64,000 bases of DNA from Chitinophaga fulva (GTDB lineage: Bacteria; Bacteroidota; Bacteroidia; Chitinophagales; Chitinophagaceae). Numbering within the stretch: position 1 is the stretch's first letter; every line of letters begins with the position of its first letter. The notes under the pieces were generated by a model. The model searched no databases. It had not been told where the DNA came from and saw only the letters and a list, made by a program, of their open reading frames with translations. Of this stretch, positions 31,035 through 40,842 are shown in pieces. The DNA is taken from contig NZ_JABBGC010000001.1 of assembly GCF_012927205.1 (NCBI RefSeq), forward strand, positions 2,728,810 to 2,792,809. The letters run 5' to 3'. The position numbers and the translations under genes are program-made.

Positions 31035-32201
31035 ATGCACGAGCGGCTCCTGTACTTATTTGACCAATATTACCGCAAAACTATTTCTCCGGAGGAGAAA
31101 GAAGAGCTGTTTGCACTGATGGCCGATCCTTCCCTGGAAGAACCGCTGAAAACACTGATACTGGAGAGTTATAGCCGGGAAGAAAAGGACGTGATGCCGG
31201 CCGCTGCTTCCGATGCTGTGCTGCGGGCGATATTGGGTACGCCAACGACTGTACGCCGTTCCTTCCCTTTGCGGCGGATGATCGCCATCGCCGCAGCCGT
31301 GGCAGTATTGCTGACCATTGGTGCATGGTGGTTATGGCGCCCGCATCCCGCAGTACCGGTAATAGCCAAAAAATCAGCACCTGCCGTCAGGCCGGAAAAA
31401 GATACCGAAGTGGCCACGCTTACCCTGGCCGATGGCCGCCATATTCCGCTGGACAGCCTGATGAATGGTGAGGTGGCCACTGATGGCGGCGCCGACATCG
31501 CGTTTAAAGACGGGCAACTGTCGTATAACCGTGCCGGTAAGGAGGCTGATCCCAATGCGTTTAACGTTATCCATACCCCGCGCGGCAAACAGTTTCATGT
31601 AGTACTGGCCGACGGTACCCGTGTGTGGCTCAACGCTGCCACCACGCTGCGTTATCCCGCTATGTTTTCCGCAAAGGAACGGGTGGTGGAGGTGACCGGC
31701 GAAGCTTATTTTGAAGCAGCACAGCAGGCAACAGCACCCTTCCGGGTAGTAGTACCAGGACAAGCCACTATCCAGGTACTGGGCACGCATTTTAACGTAA
31801 ACGCCTATCCGGAAGCGGGCAGTGTGAAAACCACCTTGTTGCACGGCGCCGTGAGGGTAGCTGCTACCGCCGCCCCGGACGCACCGGTGGTACTGTCGCC
31901 CGGACAGCAGGCCCGCGTGCGCGATGCCCGTAATATCGTCGTAGCAAAAGTAGATACGGACCATGTCATGGCATGGAAAAATGGCATTTTCAACTTCGAA
32001 GGCGTAGCCCTGAAAGAAGTAATGGACGAGCTCTCACGCTGGTACAATGTAGAAGTGGTATACGAAAAAGGAATACCTGACATCCATTTCTTCGGGGAAC
32101 TGAGCCGCAGCTTACCATTGACAGACGTGGTAAAGGCGCTGGAAGATTCAAAAGTGCATATCAGGATGGAAGGCGCCGGCCGGATGGTGGTGCTGCCCTG
32201 A
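31035..32201 (+). CDS. FecR-family anti-sigma factor
   Basis: A 388-residue inner-membrane protein: short cytosolic N-terminal domain (about 1-80, MHERLLYLFDQYYRKTISPE) that holds the sigma factor, one membrane helix near residue 85 (MIAIAAAVAVLLTIGAWWLW), and a periplasmic FecR domain (VIHTPRGKQFHVVLADGTRV, YFEAAQQATAPFRVVV, TIQVLGTHFNVNAY) followed by DUF4974 (FNFEGVALKEVMDELSRWYN). It passes the signal from the STN domain of SusC to the sigma factor. Length and order are standard for Bacteroidota. Confidence 0.95.
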   Translation: MHERLLYLFDQYYRKTISPEEKEELFALMADPSLEEPLKTLILESYSREEKDVMPAAASDAVLRAILGTPTTVRRSFPLRRMIAIAAAVAVLLTIGAWWLWRPHPAVPVIAKKSAPAVRPEKDTEVATLTLADGRHIPLDSLMNGEVATDGGADIAFKDGQLSYNRAGKEADPNAFNVIHTPRGKQFHVVLADGTRVWLNAATTLRYPAMFSAKERVVEVTGEAYFEAAQQATAPFRVVVPGQATIQVLGTHFNVNAYPEAGSVKTTLLHGAVRVAATAAPDAPVVLSPGQQARVRDARNIVVAKVDTDHVMAWKNGIFNFEGVALKEVMDELSRWYNVEVVYEKGIPDIHFFGELSRSLPLTDVVKALEDSKVHIRMEGAGRMVVLP

Positions 32202-32245
32202 TGCTTATATCAACAACCAGGATCTAATAAAGCAGGGAAAAGAAA

Positions 32246-32283
32246 GCCGGCAGTAGTGGAGTACTGCCGGCCGGAGATTCCGG
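32246..32283 (+). other. Double hairpin between fecR and susC
   Basis: GCCGGCAGTA (32246-32255) pairs exactly with TACTGCCGGC (32262-32271), and CCGGA..TCCGG forms a second small stem directly after. There is no T-run, so it is more likely an mRNA-processing, stability or attenuation element than a terminator. Confidence 0.5.
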
Positions 32284-32331
32284 CTGATCAGACATACTGT
32301 TTCAAAGAGTCATCATTTCTCAACCAAATCA

Positions 32332-35300
32332 ATGCAATTTATGCAAAAAAATTACGATTGCAGCCGGGCCTGTGGACTGCCCCCAGGGCGGTTCAGAAGG
32401 CGACGGCCGGTAGCCAAAATTCTGATCGCAATGAAATCAACCATTTGTCTATTGACAGTAGCCATGCTGCATGTACATGGAACGGGCCTTTCCCAGACCG
32501 TTTCCTTCTCTGAGCGGCGCGCCTCCCTTCAAAAGGTATTTAACGCCGTCAAAAGCCAGACCGGATACGTGGTATTCGGTAATGCCGCTTTGCTGGAGAC
32601 TGCCCATGCCGCCTCCCTTAACGTACAGGATATGCCAGTGGCCGATTTCCTGCAACTGGTGCTGAAAGACCAGCCACTTACTTTCCGCATTGCGGGTAAA
32701 AACATTATTATCTCAGAAAAAACAGCCGCTCCTTCCGCCATGTCGGTGCCGGTTGCCGATGCAGCGCTGCCGCCCGACTCCGTACGGGGCATCATCCTGT
32801 CTGCCCAGGGCACGCCGCTGCCAGGCGCTTCTGTACGGGTGAAAGGCGGCTCCATCGGCGCAGTGACCAACACGCACGGGCATTTCTCCCTAAAGAACAT
32901 CCCGGACAACGCCGTGCTGGTGGTTTCCATGATGGGCTTCGAACCGATGGAAGTACGCGTTGTTAAAAACGGTAACGGCTACACTGCCGCCGCTGTTGAC
33001 AACCGCCAGGCTGCCCTGCTGAAAACAGCCGCAGGTCCTTTTGCGATCACAGTAAAACTGCAGGAAGCCGTCGGTCAACTGAAAGAAAACGTGGTGACAG
33101 GCTACTTCGTCAAGTCCCGCGAATCCTTTACCGGTGCGGAAAGGACCATCACAGGCCAGGAAATCCGCCAGGTAGGTACTGCCAATGTGCTGCAAACCAT
33201 CTCCCTGCTGGACCCGGCGGTATCATTGAAAGAAAGCATCGACTTTGGCTCGGACCCCAACAGGGTACCGGAGATCACCATCCGCGGCGAAAACAGCTTC
33301 GACCTGCGTGGTTCGGCAGATGACGGGAAGACCAACCCCAACAGCCCGCTGTTTATCCTCGATGGGGTGGAAGCAGGTGCCGAACGCATATACGATCTGG
33401 ACATGAACCGTATCGAAACGATCACCATCCTGAAAGATGCCTCCGCTACTGCATTGTACGGCTCCCGCGGCGCCAACGGCGTGATCGTGATCCGCACCAT
33501 CCGCCCGAAAGCCGGTGAGATAAGGGTTTCCCTTAATGCCAACTACATCGTGTCTGCACCGGACCTGCGAGACTACAACCTCATGAACGCACAGGAAAAA
33601 CTGCAGTATGAGAAACTGGCCGGCAAATGGACAGATCCGTTGAAGAACTATGATACACAGCTGGACCTTGACATTAAATACAATGAAAAATATAAAGAGG
33701 TAATGAGAGGGGTGAACACCTACTGGTTGAGCAAGCCACTCCGGACCTCCGTCAACCAGCGCTACAACCTCTTCTTCGAAGGCGGCGATAAGAATTTCCG
33801 CTACGGTATCACGCTGCGCAACGACAATGATAAAGGTGTTATGAAAGGGTCTGACCGTAAACGCAATGGCATCGGTATCACCTTTAACTACGATATCGGC
33901 CAGAACTTCCTGGTGCGCAACGACCTCTTCGTGGATGAAGTAATCGGCAATAATTCCCCCTATGGTTCCTTCGATATTTTCGCCAAAGAAAACCCACACG
34001 ACCGCATATACGATGATAACGGTAACTTCATCCTCAAACTAAGCAGCGGCCGCGATAATCCGCTGATCAACGCCACGCTGCCACAGAAGGACTTTACCAA
34101 ATATGTGGCCATACAGGACAACTTCAGCATCGACTGGCGGATCATCCCGGCGCTGCGCCTGCAAGGCCGTGCCAGCCTGACCAAACAGCTGGAAAAATCG
34201 GAGTACTATCGTTCTCCCTTCTCCTCCGAATACGCCACCGTACCTGAGCCGGAAAAGAAAGGGGAGTACCGCGCTCTGAATACAGAAATGCTGAATGTGG
34301 ACGGTAACGTAACACTCGCCTATAACAAGGTAATAGACAAACATGTGATCAATGTGGGCGTGGGCGCCAATGTGCTCACTAATTTCAAGAGTGGCAGCGG
34401 TTTTACCGCCACCGGCTTCCTCAATGATAACATGACTTTTGTGGAATATGCCGCCCAGTTCAAAGAGAATTCCAAACCTTCCGGCGTATTCGATAAATCG
34501 AGAATGATCGGTTTCTTCGGTAACCTCAACTATGGATATGATGGCCGTTATTATATCGACGCCTCCTATCGCACAGATGGTTCCAGCAAGTTTGGCCGAG
34601 ACTCCCGTTTTGCGCCCTTCTGGGCAGTAGGTATGGCCTGGAACGTGAACAAGGAGCGCTTCTGGGGCACCAATACCAATACCCTGAAAATCCGCGCTTC
34701 AGCAGGTAGCACCGGTACGGTCAACTTCTCTTCCAGCCAGGCCCTCACTGCTTACCGGTACAGCCAGAACAGTGAGTACAACGGTAACCTCGGTGCGCGC
34801 CTGATGGGTTTTGGCAACTCCTCCCTCAGATGGCAGAATACCCTGTCCTACAACGTAGGCGGCGACCTGACACTGTTCCGCAATTTCCTGCAGATTAACG
34901 TGGACGGTTATATTAAGTTGACCGATAACCTGTTGCTGCCTATCGATGTGGCGCCTTCCACCGGTTTTACCAGCTATGTGGAAAACATGGGCCAGATGAA
35001 AAACAGCGGCGTGGACGTACGCGTGCGCATGAACCTGATCCGTGACGCTAAACGGAATTTCAACTGGAGCGTGACACTGGCCGCTATCAGCAACCAGAAC
35101 AAAATACAGAAGCTCTCCAATGCGTTGCAGGCCATGAATGCCGAAGCCAACAAAGACTCCAACGCGATAGGACCCAAACCGCTGCGTACCTACGAAGTAG
35201 GCCGCTCACAGAGCGCGCTGATGGTGGTACGTTCTGCCGGCATCGATCCTGCCACCGGTAATGAGATCTATATCAAACGGAACGGAGAATATACTTTCGA

Positions 35301-35790
35301 TTATGATTACCGCGACAAAGTAGTGATAGGGGATACCCGCGCCACTGTGGAAGGCACCTTCAGTTCCAACCTGAATTGGAGAGGATTCAACCTGCTGGCG
35401 ATTTTCTCTTATCGTGTGGGCGGCAAGATCTTCAACTCTACGCTCAAAACGAATGTGGAAGGCGCTGACCCGCTGTTTAATGCCGACAGGAGAGTGTTGT
35501 ATGACCGTTGGCAACAGCCCGGCAGCACGGCCAGGTTCAAGCGGATTGATGATAAATCACCTACCTATCAGACTTCCCGCTTTGTGCAGGATAATAACCT
35601 GTTGACGCTTTCGTCCCTCTCCCTGACTTATGACCTGCCGACTGTGCTGTCAAAGAAAATGAGGGCAGAACGGATAAGGCTGCAATGCTCTGCCACAGAG
35701 TTGTTCCGATTGTCGACCGTAAAAGCGGAAAGAGGAACGATGTATCCTTATGCACAAACATATAATGGCGGGTTCAATGTCACTTTCTAA
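32332..35790 (+). CDS. SusC/RagA TonB-linked outer-membrane transporter with STN domain
   Basis: An 1152-residue transporter. Order: an unusually long, basic N-terminal leader (a run RFRRRRPVAK before the hydrophobic STICLLTVAMLHVHGTG), an STN domain near 55-125 (VSFSERRASLQKVFNAVKSQ), a carboxypeptidase-like domain near 150-215 (GTPLPGASVRVKGGSIGAVT), a plug domain with LFILDGVEAGAERIYDLDMN and IETITILKDASATALYGSRG, and a 22-strand barrel ending in NGGFNVTF. The STN domain marks it as a partner of FecR signalling. ATG at 32332, with alternatives at 32341 and at the MKST start near residue 34. SusD follows after 28 bases. Confidence 0.93.
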   Translation: MQFMQKNYDCSRACGLPPGRFRRRRPVAKILIAMKSTICLLTVAMLHVHGTGLSQTVSFSERRASLQKVFNAVKSQTGYVVFGNAALLETAHAASLNVQDMPVADFLQLVLKDQPLTFRIAGKNIIISEKTAAPSAMSVPVADAALPPDSVRGIILSAQGTPLPGASVRVKGGSIGAVTNTHGHFSLKNIPDNAVLVVSMMGFEPMEVRVVKNGNGYTAAAVDNRQAALLKTAAGPFAITVKLQEAVGQLKENVVTGYFVKSRESFTGAERTITGQEIRQVGTANVLQTISLLDPAVSLKESIDFGSDPNRVPEITIRGENSFDLRGSADDGKTNPNSPLFILDGVEAGAERIYDLDMNRIETITILKDASATALYGSRGANGVIVIRTIRPKAGEIRVSLNANYIVSAPDLRDYNLMNAQEKLQYEKLAGKWTDPLKNYDTQLDLDIKYNEKYKEVMRGVNTYWLSKPLRTSVNQRYNLFFEGGDKNFRYGITLRNDNDKGVMKGSDRKRNGIGITFNYDIGQNFLVRNDLFVDEVIGNNSPYGSFDIFAKENPHDRIYDDNGNFILKLSSGRDNPLINATLPQKDFTKYVAIQDNFSIDWRIIPALRLQGRASLTKQLEKSEYYRSPFSSEYATVPEPEKKGEYRALNTEMLNVDGNVTLAYNKVIDKHVINVGVGANVLTNFKSGSGFTATGFLNDNMTFVEYAAQFKENSKPSGVFDKSRMIGFFGNLNYGYDGRYYIDASYRTDGSSKFGRDSRFAPFWAVGMAWNVNKERFWGTNTNTLKIRASAGSTGTVNFSSSQALTAYRYSQNSEYNGNLGARLMGFGNSSLRWQNTLSYNVGGDLTLFRNFLQINVDGYIKLTDNLLLPIDVAPSTGFTSYVENMGQMKNSGVDVRVRMNLIRDAKRNFNWSVTLAAISNQNKIQKLSNALQAMNAEANKDSNAIGPKPLRTYEVGRSQSALMVVRSAGIDPATGNEIYIKRNGEYTFDYDYRDKVVIGDTRATVEGTFSSNLNWRGFNLLAIFSYRVGGKIFNSTLKTNVEGADPLFNADRRVLYDRWQQPGSTARFKRIDDKSPTYQTSRFVQDNNLLTLSSLSLTYDLPTVLSKKMRAERIRLQCSATELFRLSTVKAERGTMYPYAQTYNGGFNVTF

Positions 35791-35818
35791 ATCTCTATCA
35801 TCCTTTAAATCTTCACAC

Positions 35819-37222
35819 ATGAAATCCAGGCTTTTGATACTGAGCATGCTGATGCTGATATTTTCATCGTGTAAAAAATGGCTCGATGTAGATCTGATCA
35901 ACCAGGTGGATGAAAACAAGCTGTTTAGCAAGGAGCAGGGTTTTACAGATGCCCTCGCCGGCGCGTATAACCAGATGGCGGAAAAGAATCTTTACGGCCG
36001 TAAACTGAGCTTTGAATTACTGGATGTACTGGGGCAGTATTACAGCTATACCAGTATCTCCGAATCGTATAAGCCTTACCGTGATTACCAGTATAAAGAT
36101 GCAGCTGTACGCGGACAGATAGACGCCGTATGGACAGATATGTATGGTAATATCGCCGCTATCAATAATATCGTTCGCTGGGAACAGAAAAACGGGGCCG
36201 TGATGCGGCCGAATGTCCGTAAACAGGTGCTGGGAGAAGCGCTGGCTTTGCGGGCCTACCTGCACTTTGACCTGATGCGCATGTTCTGCGAGGATATCAA
36301 GTTTAATCATCAGGCTAAAGGCATTCCTTATAACAAACAGTTCGGGGTAGCGTTGCCGCCGGTATATACGCTGGCAGAATGTTACCAGCTGGTGCTGGCC
36401 GATCTGGAAGCAGCGTGGGCCTACCTGGACGAAGTAGATGCCATCAATAACAAAGTGCCTTACCAATCAGCAGACAAGAACGTGGCAGACCGTGATGTGG
36501 CGCGTATGAACAAATACGCCGTAAAGGCGCTGATGGCCCGTGTTTATATGACAATGGGTGATAAAGCCAATGCTATCCGCTGCGCCAAAGAGGTGGTGGA
36601 TTCCCGTAAGTTCCGGCTGCTCGATTTTAAAGCCAGCGTAGATGTGGATGAGAACAAAAGAGACATCCTGTTCTCTGATGAACATATCTTTTCACTGCGT
36701 AACAAAACCATTCCGGAGCTGTCCAACGAAGTGCATTTTGATATCAAAACAGAAACCAGTACTACTTTTGCCAAGCTGCCTTTCGGCGATGCAGCAGGTA
36801 TCTATGGCTCCAATACAGACGATGCCCGTTACCAGCTTTGGTTCGATCTCAATAAGGTGACCAAATACACCCGCGGCAAAGTTGTCACTTTTACCCCTAA
36901 AATTCCGCTGATCAAGCTTGCTGAAATGTACCTGATTTTGACGGAGGCGTATTATGACACCGATCGTAATCTCTCGTTGCAGTATCTCAATGACCTGCGG
37001 CGTTCCCGTATCAGGAACGTGTCTGACTGGCATTACATCACCCGGGACAATATCTTCGAGGAAATTGTCCGTGAATTCCCGGGAGAAGGTCAGCTGTTCT
37101 TTGCCTACAAACGCCTGAACAGGGCTATCCGCAATACTTCAGGTACAGGGGACATCCAACCGTCCAACAACATTTTTGTATTCCCGATACCTGACAAAGA
37201 ACTGGAAACAGGGAACCGGTAA
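35819..37222 (+). CDS. SusD/RagB-family outer-membrane nutrient-binding lipoprotein
   Basis: A 467-residue lipoprotein; the ATG at 35819 gives MKSRLLILSMLMLIFSSC with lipobox FSSC. Family segments: CKKWLDVDLINQVDENKLFS, GFTDALAGAYNQMAEKNLYG, GEALALRAYLHFDLMRMF, ARMNKYAVKALMARVYMTMG and PLIKLAEMYLILTEAYYD. SusD forms the lid over SusC and captures the ligand on the cell surface. It belongs to the operon starting with susC at 32332. Confidence 0.93.
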   Translation: MKSRLLILSMLMLIFSSCKKWLDVDLINQVDENKLFSKEQGFTDALAGAYNQMAEKNLYGRKLSFELLDVLGQYYSYTSISESYKPYRDYQYKDAAVRGQIDAVWTDMYGNIAAINNIVRWEQKNGAVMRPNVRKQVLGEALALRAYLHFDLMRMFCEDIKFNHQAKGIPYNKQFGVALPPVYTLAECYQLVLADLEAAWAYLDEVDAINNKVPYQSADKNVADRDVARMNKYAVKALMARVYMTMGDKANAIRCAKEVVDSRKFRLLDFKASVDVDENKRDILFSDEHIFSLRNKTIPELSNEVHFDIKTETSTTFAKLPFGDAAGIYGSNTDDARYQLWFDLNKVTKYTRGKVVTFTPKIPLIKLAEMYLILTEAYYDTDRNLSLQYLNDLRRSRIRNVSDWHYITRDNIFEEIVREFPGEGQLFFAYKRLNRAIRNTSGTGDIQPSNNIFVFPIPDKELETGNR

Positions 37223-37252
37223 ATGATTTTCTGACCGCTATCAACAAAGCAT

Positions 37253-37987
37253 ATGAAAAAACTGATTATCATATATGCGCTGGCGTTATTGGCTGCCTCC
37301 TGCACCAAAGATGCCGGTCTTACCTACACAGAAAAGGACAAGATCTACTTCGCCTATAACTACCTCTACTATACGCAGGTAATAGAGTACAACAAAGTAG
37401 TGTTCTCCTTCGGGATGCGGCCTGATTCCATTATAAAAGATACCGCCAAAATCGGCATCCGGGTGATGGGACAGCAGGCTGACAAGAACAGGCAGTACCG
37501 TATTTCTATCGATAAAGACTCGACTACCGCACAGGAAGGTGTGCATTACGAAGGGCTGAAAGAGCTGAACACCTTTGGAAAGGGGCTTATCCAGGACACT
37601 CTCTATATTGTGGTGTTGCGTAGTAAGCTCAATAGCAGCCATATCACGCAGGAGAACCGCCGGTTGCGGCTTCGCATGGAGAGCAGTGAGGATTTTGACA
37701 AGGGGACCCAAAAGGGTGCCGTCATCGATCTCTATCTGAACAATTATCTATCAGAGCCCAAATGGTGGAAAAAGTATGAAGGCTATGGCCTGTATTACTA
37801 TCATCCGGAGAAATGGAAAATACTGATGGCGTTTCATCCCAGCTTCAGAGATGCCAATTCGGATTACCCGATGAATGCGAACCAGGTGTCGACGTATTTT
37901 TCCTCACTGCGGTCTTATCTGGCCCAGAATCCCACCTACGATAAAGAAACCCACGCAAGGGTATTAATTGACAAACTTGTACCGTAG
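37253..37987 (+). CDS. DUF4843 lipoprotein of the SusCD locus
   Basis: A 244-residue lipoprotein: MKKLIIIYALALLAASC, mature start CTKDAGLTYTEKDKIYFAYN. The middle contains the DUF4843 pattern (VVFSFGMRPDSIIKDTAKIG, QYRISIDKDSTTAQEGVHYE and DTLYIVVLRSKL). DUF4843 genes almost always follow susD in a group of Bacteroidota loci together with a PKD-like lipoprotein. It is likely an extra surface subunit of the transporter. The gene lies 30 bases after susD and 4 bases before the next gene. Confidence 0.9.
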   Translation: MKKLIIIYALALLAASCTKDAGLTYTEKDKIYFAYNYLYYTQVIEYNKVVFSFGMRPDSIIKDTAKIGIRVMGQQADKNRQYRISIDKDSTTAQEGVHYEGLKELNTFGKGLIQDTLYIVVLRSKLNSSHITQENRRLRLRMESSEDFDKGTQKGAVIDLYLNNYLSEPKWWKKYEGYGLYYYHPEKWKILMAFHPSFRDANSDYPMNANQVSTYFSSLRSYLAQNPTYDKETHARVLIDKLVP

Positions 37988-37991
37988 CATT

Positions 37992-39659
37992 ATGAAAAAA
38001 ATAAAATTACTATCGGGTATGTTCCTGGTGGCAGCGGCGGTATCTTCCTGCTACAAAGACAAAGGAAACTACGACTATACAGAACTGAATGAGCTGAGTC
38101 TTAAAGGCCTGGAGAGCCGCTATGAGCGCGATCAGGACGACTCGCTGAATATAAAAGTGGACCTGAAAGGCACCCAGTATGCTGATACTTCCCGCTTCAC
38201 CTACGCATGGGAAATAGGCCGGGTGATCCTGTCCACGAAGAAGGACCTGCATCTGAAAGTAAATATGGCCACCGGGGACCACCTGGCCCGTTTTATCGTT
38301 ACCGACAAGGACAATGGCGTAAAATCCTATTTCCGTTTTAGTTTGCGTGTTGTCTCTGCCACCGCCGGCGACCTGCTGCTGGTGCTGAGTAACTATAATG
38401 GCAGGGCGGAGCTGTCTTACCAGCGCCTGGACAAGGAGGCTGATTTTGCGGTCAACTATTACCAGCAGCGTTTTGGGCAAGCACTGGGCACCGGTCCGAA
38501 GCAGATTTGTATCGGTTACAATACCATGGCCAATCAGCAGCCTTTTGCGGATACGTCCGGCAGTGTACAGGTGATCACAGCAGAGGGGATGAAGATCATC
38601 TATAAAAATACGATGGGGCCTAAATATAATTTCAACTATGTCACCGGCGCCACTTTCGCTTCATTCCTGCCACCATACCCGGTACAGGACGTATCCGGTT
38701 TTAGCCCGGAGTATGCAGCATACCAGGTAGAGATGTGGAACCACAATCCTTATGGAGGCATTAACCAGAATGGCCGCCTGTATGTTATTTCCGGCGGTGC
38801 GTTGTATACTGATATGTTGGACAAGGACCGCATTACCGTGTACGCGAACCAGAAAATAGACAAGGGATACCTGGCGCCGGCATTGTGTTTCGCCTCTGTT
38901 GCTAATTCGCCGCAGGCCAGTCCCACGCTGAAGATGCGCGGCTTTGACGTATCCAGTTATGCCTTGTTGTTCGACAATACGAACGGACGTTTTCTGTACA
39001 GTAACTACGGCAACCGGCCATTAACCATTGTGGACAAGGATAACAAGGAATACCTGCCCACTTATCCGGGATACAAAATGATCTACGCCACCCATACTTC
39101 CACGCCCAATAAGTGTGTGGCCGTGCTGAATAATGGCACTAAAACCAAACTGGTGTACCTGACTATGCCCGGTAACGCCACGCAGCAGGCCACTATGCCT
39201 TTTGCTGTGAACGGCGAAGTGGAAGTGAATAATAACCTGATCAATGAGGACAGCCGTTTTTATATGATGCGTTATTCTCCTTACCTGTTGTTCAGTTCCG
39301 GCAGCCGTATTTACCGGTATAACGTGTTGAATATCCAGAGCGGTGCGGCTCCAGCTGATCCTATTGCAGACCTGAGCAGCATGGGTTATGGCAGCGACGC
39401 TGCTATCAAGGCGTTTACCGTGTCCCGTACAGAGCAGAACCTGCTGATGGCCGTGTCCCGTTATGGCGCCACCACCAGCGGTGATGGGCCGCTTCGTGGC
39501 GATGTGGTGAAAATGTTGTTTGACAACGCCGCCATCAGCCTGAAGTTTGATAAAAAGTATGAAGCCGTATCCGGTAACCCGGTTGATATCCGGATTAAAT
39601 ACCAGACCCACCAACGGGATGGGGTAGACAGGAACGGCGTATTAGTAGATAAAATCTGA
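37992..39659 (+). CDS. PKD-like family lipoprotein of the SusCD locus
   Basis: A 555-residue lipoprotein; the ATG at 37992 starts MKKIKLLSGMFLVAAAVSSC with lipobox VSSC. The N-terminal part holds a PKD-like domain (YTELNELSLKGLESRYERDQ, DTSRFTYAWEIGRVIL). The C-terminal part is beta-rich with many Tyr-containing repeats (ATFASFLPPYPVQDV, YLPTYPGYKMIYAT, RYSPYLLFSSGSRIYRYNVL) and may be a beta-propeller. It is probably a surface-bound ligand-binding subunit. Position and length fit the quartet SusC, SusD, DUF4843, PKD-like lipoprotein. Confidence 0.88.
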   Translation: MKKIKLLSGMFLVAAAVSSCYKDKGNYDYTELNELSLKGLESRYERDQDDSLNIKVDLKGTQYADTSRFTYAWEIGRVILSTKKDLHLKVNMATGDHLARFIVTDKDNGVKSYFRFSLRVVSATAGDLLLVLSNYNGRAELSYQRLDKEADFAVNYYQQRFGQALGTGPKQICIGYNTMANQQPFADTSGSVQVITAEGMKIIYKNTMGPKYNFNYVTGATFASFLPPYPVQDVSGFSPEYAAYQVEMWNHNPYGGINQNGRLYVISGGALYTDMLDKDRITVYANQKIDKGYLAPALCFASVANSPQASPTLKMRGFDVSSYALLFDNTNGRFLYSNYGNRPLTIVDKDNKEYLPTYPGYKMIYATHTSTPNKCVAVLNNGTKTKLVYLTMPGNATQQATMPFAVNGEVEVNNNLINEDSRFYMMRYSPYLLFSSGSRIYRYNVLNIQSGAAPADPIADLSSMGYGSDAAIKAFTVSRTEQNLLMAVSRYGATTSGDGPLRGDVVKMLFDNAAISLKFDKKYEAVSGNPVDIRIKYQTHQRDGVDRNGVLVDKI

Positions 39660-39667
39660 TAGGCATC

Positions 39668-40834
39668 ATGAAAAAGATACTGACCATCATTGCCCTGCTT
39701 TTTGCTACCATGGCTTATGCCGGGAAAGGGCTCCGCTTTTCCCACATCAGCTGGAGCGAAGCGCTGCAACAGGCGAAGCAGGAAAAAAAACTCATCTTCA
39801 TCGATTTTTATACGCAGTGGTGCGGCCCTTGCCGCGCCATGGCCGATGAAGTGTTTGTCACCCGTGCTGTGGGAGATTTTTACAACAGCCACTTCATCAA
39901 CCTGAAGATTGACGCTGAATCTCCCGATGGGAGTGTGCTGGCGCGTAAATACGGTGTGAAGGTGTATCCCACCTTTGTGTTCATCGATCCGGCTACGGAA
40001 AACGCGGTGCATTTTTCCACCAGCCGGCAGGATGAAGACATCTTCCTGTTTACAGGTGCTTCCGCGTTGAGCCGTGACCGTAATTCGGTATTTCTGTATG
40101 ACCGGGAGAAACAGGGCGCAGCCGATGCAGCTTACCTGTACAACATGGCTTATTATCTCTCCAGTATTTATCAGCGGGAGGCGGCAGAGAAAAAGTTCAG
40201 CCAGCTGCTCAGTATAAAAGGACAAGATCTGACCAATGCTGATATCTGGGAATACTATACCCGCTTTATCCGCGACAGGCAGCATCCGTTGAGCCAGGAG
40301 TTGCTGCGCCAGCCGGAGAAATACAGCCGGTTGTATGGCCAGGAAGCTGTGGCCGATCAGCTATACGCCTTGTACCGTTGGGAGCGGGAAGTGTCTGTAT
40401 TGCAACAGGCGCCCGCATTTGAAGGCCGTTCTTATCTCATCGCCAAACAACGTTTTGAGGAAGCGATGAAAAACCGTGACTACCAACGGGCAGGCCTACT
40501 CGCAGATAGTATGCTGTTACAGGCCGGTAACCGCAACCAGGAGCTGTGTGCCGATCTTGACTTTATGGTAAGGGTACGGGACGACAACGCCGCCATGCCC
40601 GAAGCGCAGCTAGCCGTATTGGCCAAACTGGCGCAGTATGCCGCCTACAATGTGCCCGACAGGGAAAATGGCATTGCACACTTTAACTATGCCCGCCTGC
40701 TGGAATACATTATCCGTCAACAGCCGAAGCAGGGCGCCGGTCTGATTGCCACACCGGCCATCGGCGCAAAGGAGTACTCATTAAGGCCGCCAGGGTTGCA
40801 AGCCAAGCCGGTCAAGACAAAAAACACCAAATAG
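39668..40834 (+). CDS. Exported thioredoxin-fold protein of the SusCD locus
   Basis: A 388-residue exported protein: signal peptide (KKILTIIALLFATMAYA), then a thioredoxin domain with the active site FYTQWCGPCRAMADEV near residues 52-62 and the cis-Pro segment KVYPTFVFIDP. The C-terminal half (from about 150) is helical and TPR-like. It may reduce or form disulfides in the periplasm for the locus or act on its substrate. It lies 8 bases after the PKD-like gene and 8 bases before the esterase gene. It is paralogous to the protein at 43032. Confidence 0.85.
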   Translation: MKKILTIIALLFATMAYAGKGLRFSHISWSEALQQAKQEKKLIFIDFYTQWCGPCRAMADEVFVTRAVGDFYNSHFINLKIDAESPDGSVLARKYGVKVYPTFVFIDPATENAVHFSTSRQDEDIFLFTGASALSRDRNSVFLYDREKQGAADAAYLYNMAYYLSSIYQREAAEKKFSQLLSIKGQDLTNADIWEYYTRFIRDRQHPLSQELLRQPEKYSRLYGQEAVADQLYALYRWEREVSVLQQAPAFEGRSYLIAKQRFEEAMKNRDYQRAGLLADSMLLQAGNRNQELCADLDFMVRVRDDNAAMPEAQLAVLAKLAQYAAYNVPDRENGIAHFNYARLLEYIIRQQPKQGAGLIATPAIGAKEYSLRPPGLQAKPVKTKNTK

Positions 40835-40842
40835 CTTTGTCC

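Noticed and set aside
33223-33999. Reverse open frame of 258 codons
   Set aside because: Antisense within susC; Val/Phe/His-rich translation is typical of shadow frames.
40832-40839. TAGCTTTG as a promoter for the esterase gene
   Set aside because: It lies only 3 bases before the ATG and has no -33 element; the gene sits in a tight operon, so the match is probably chance.
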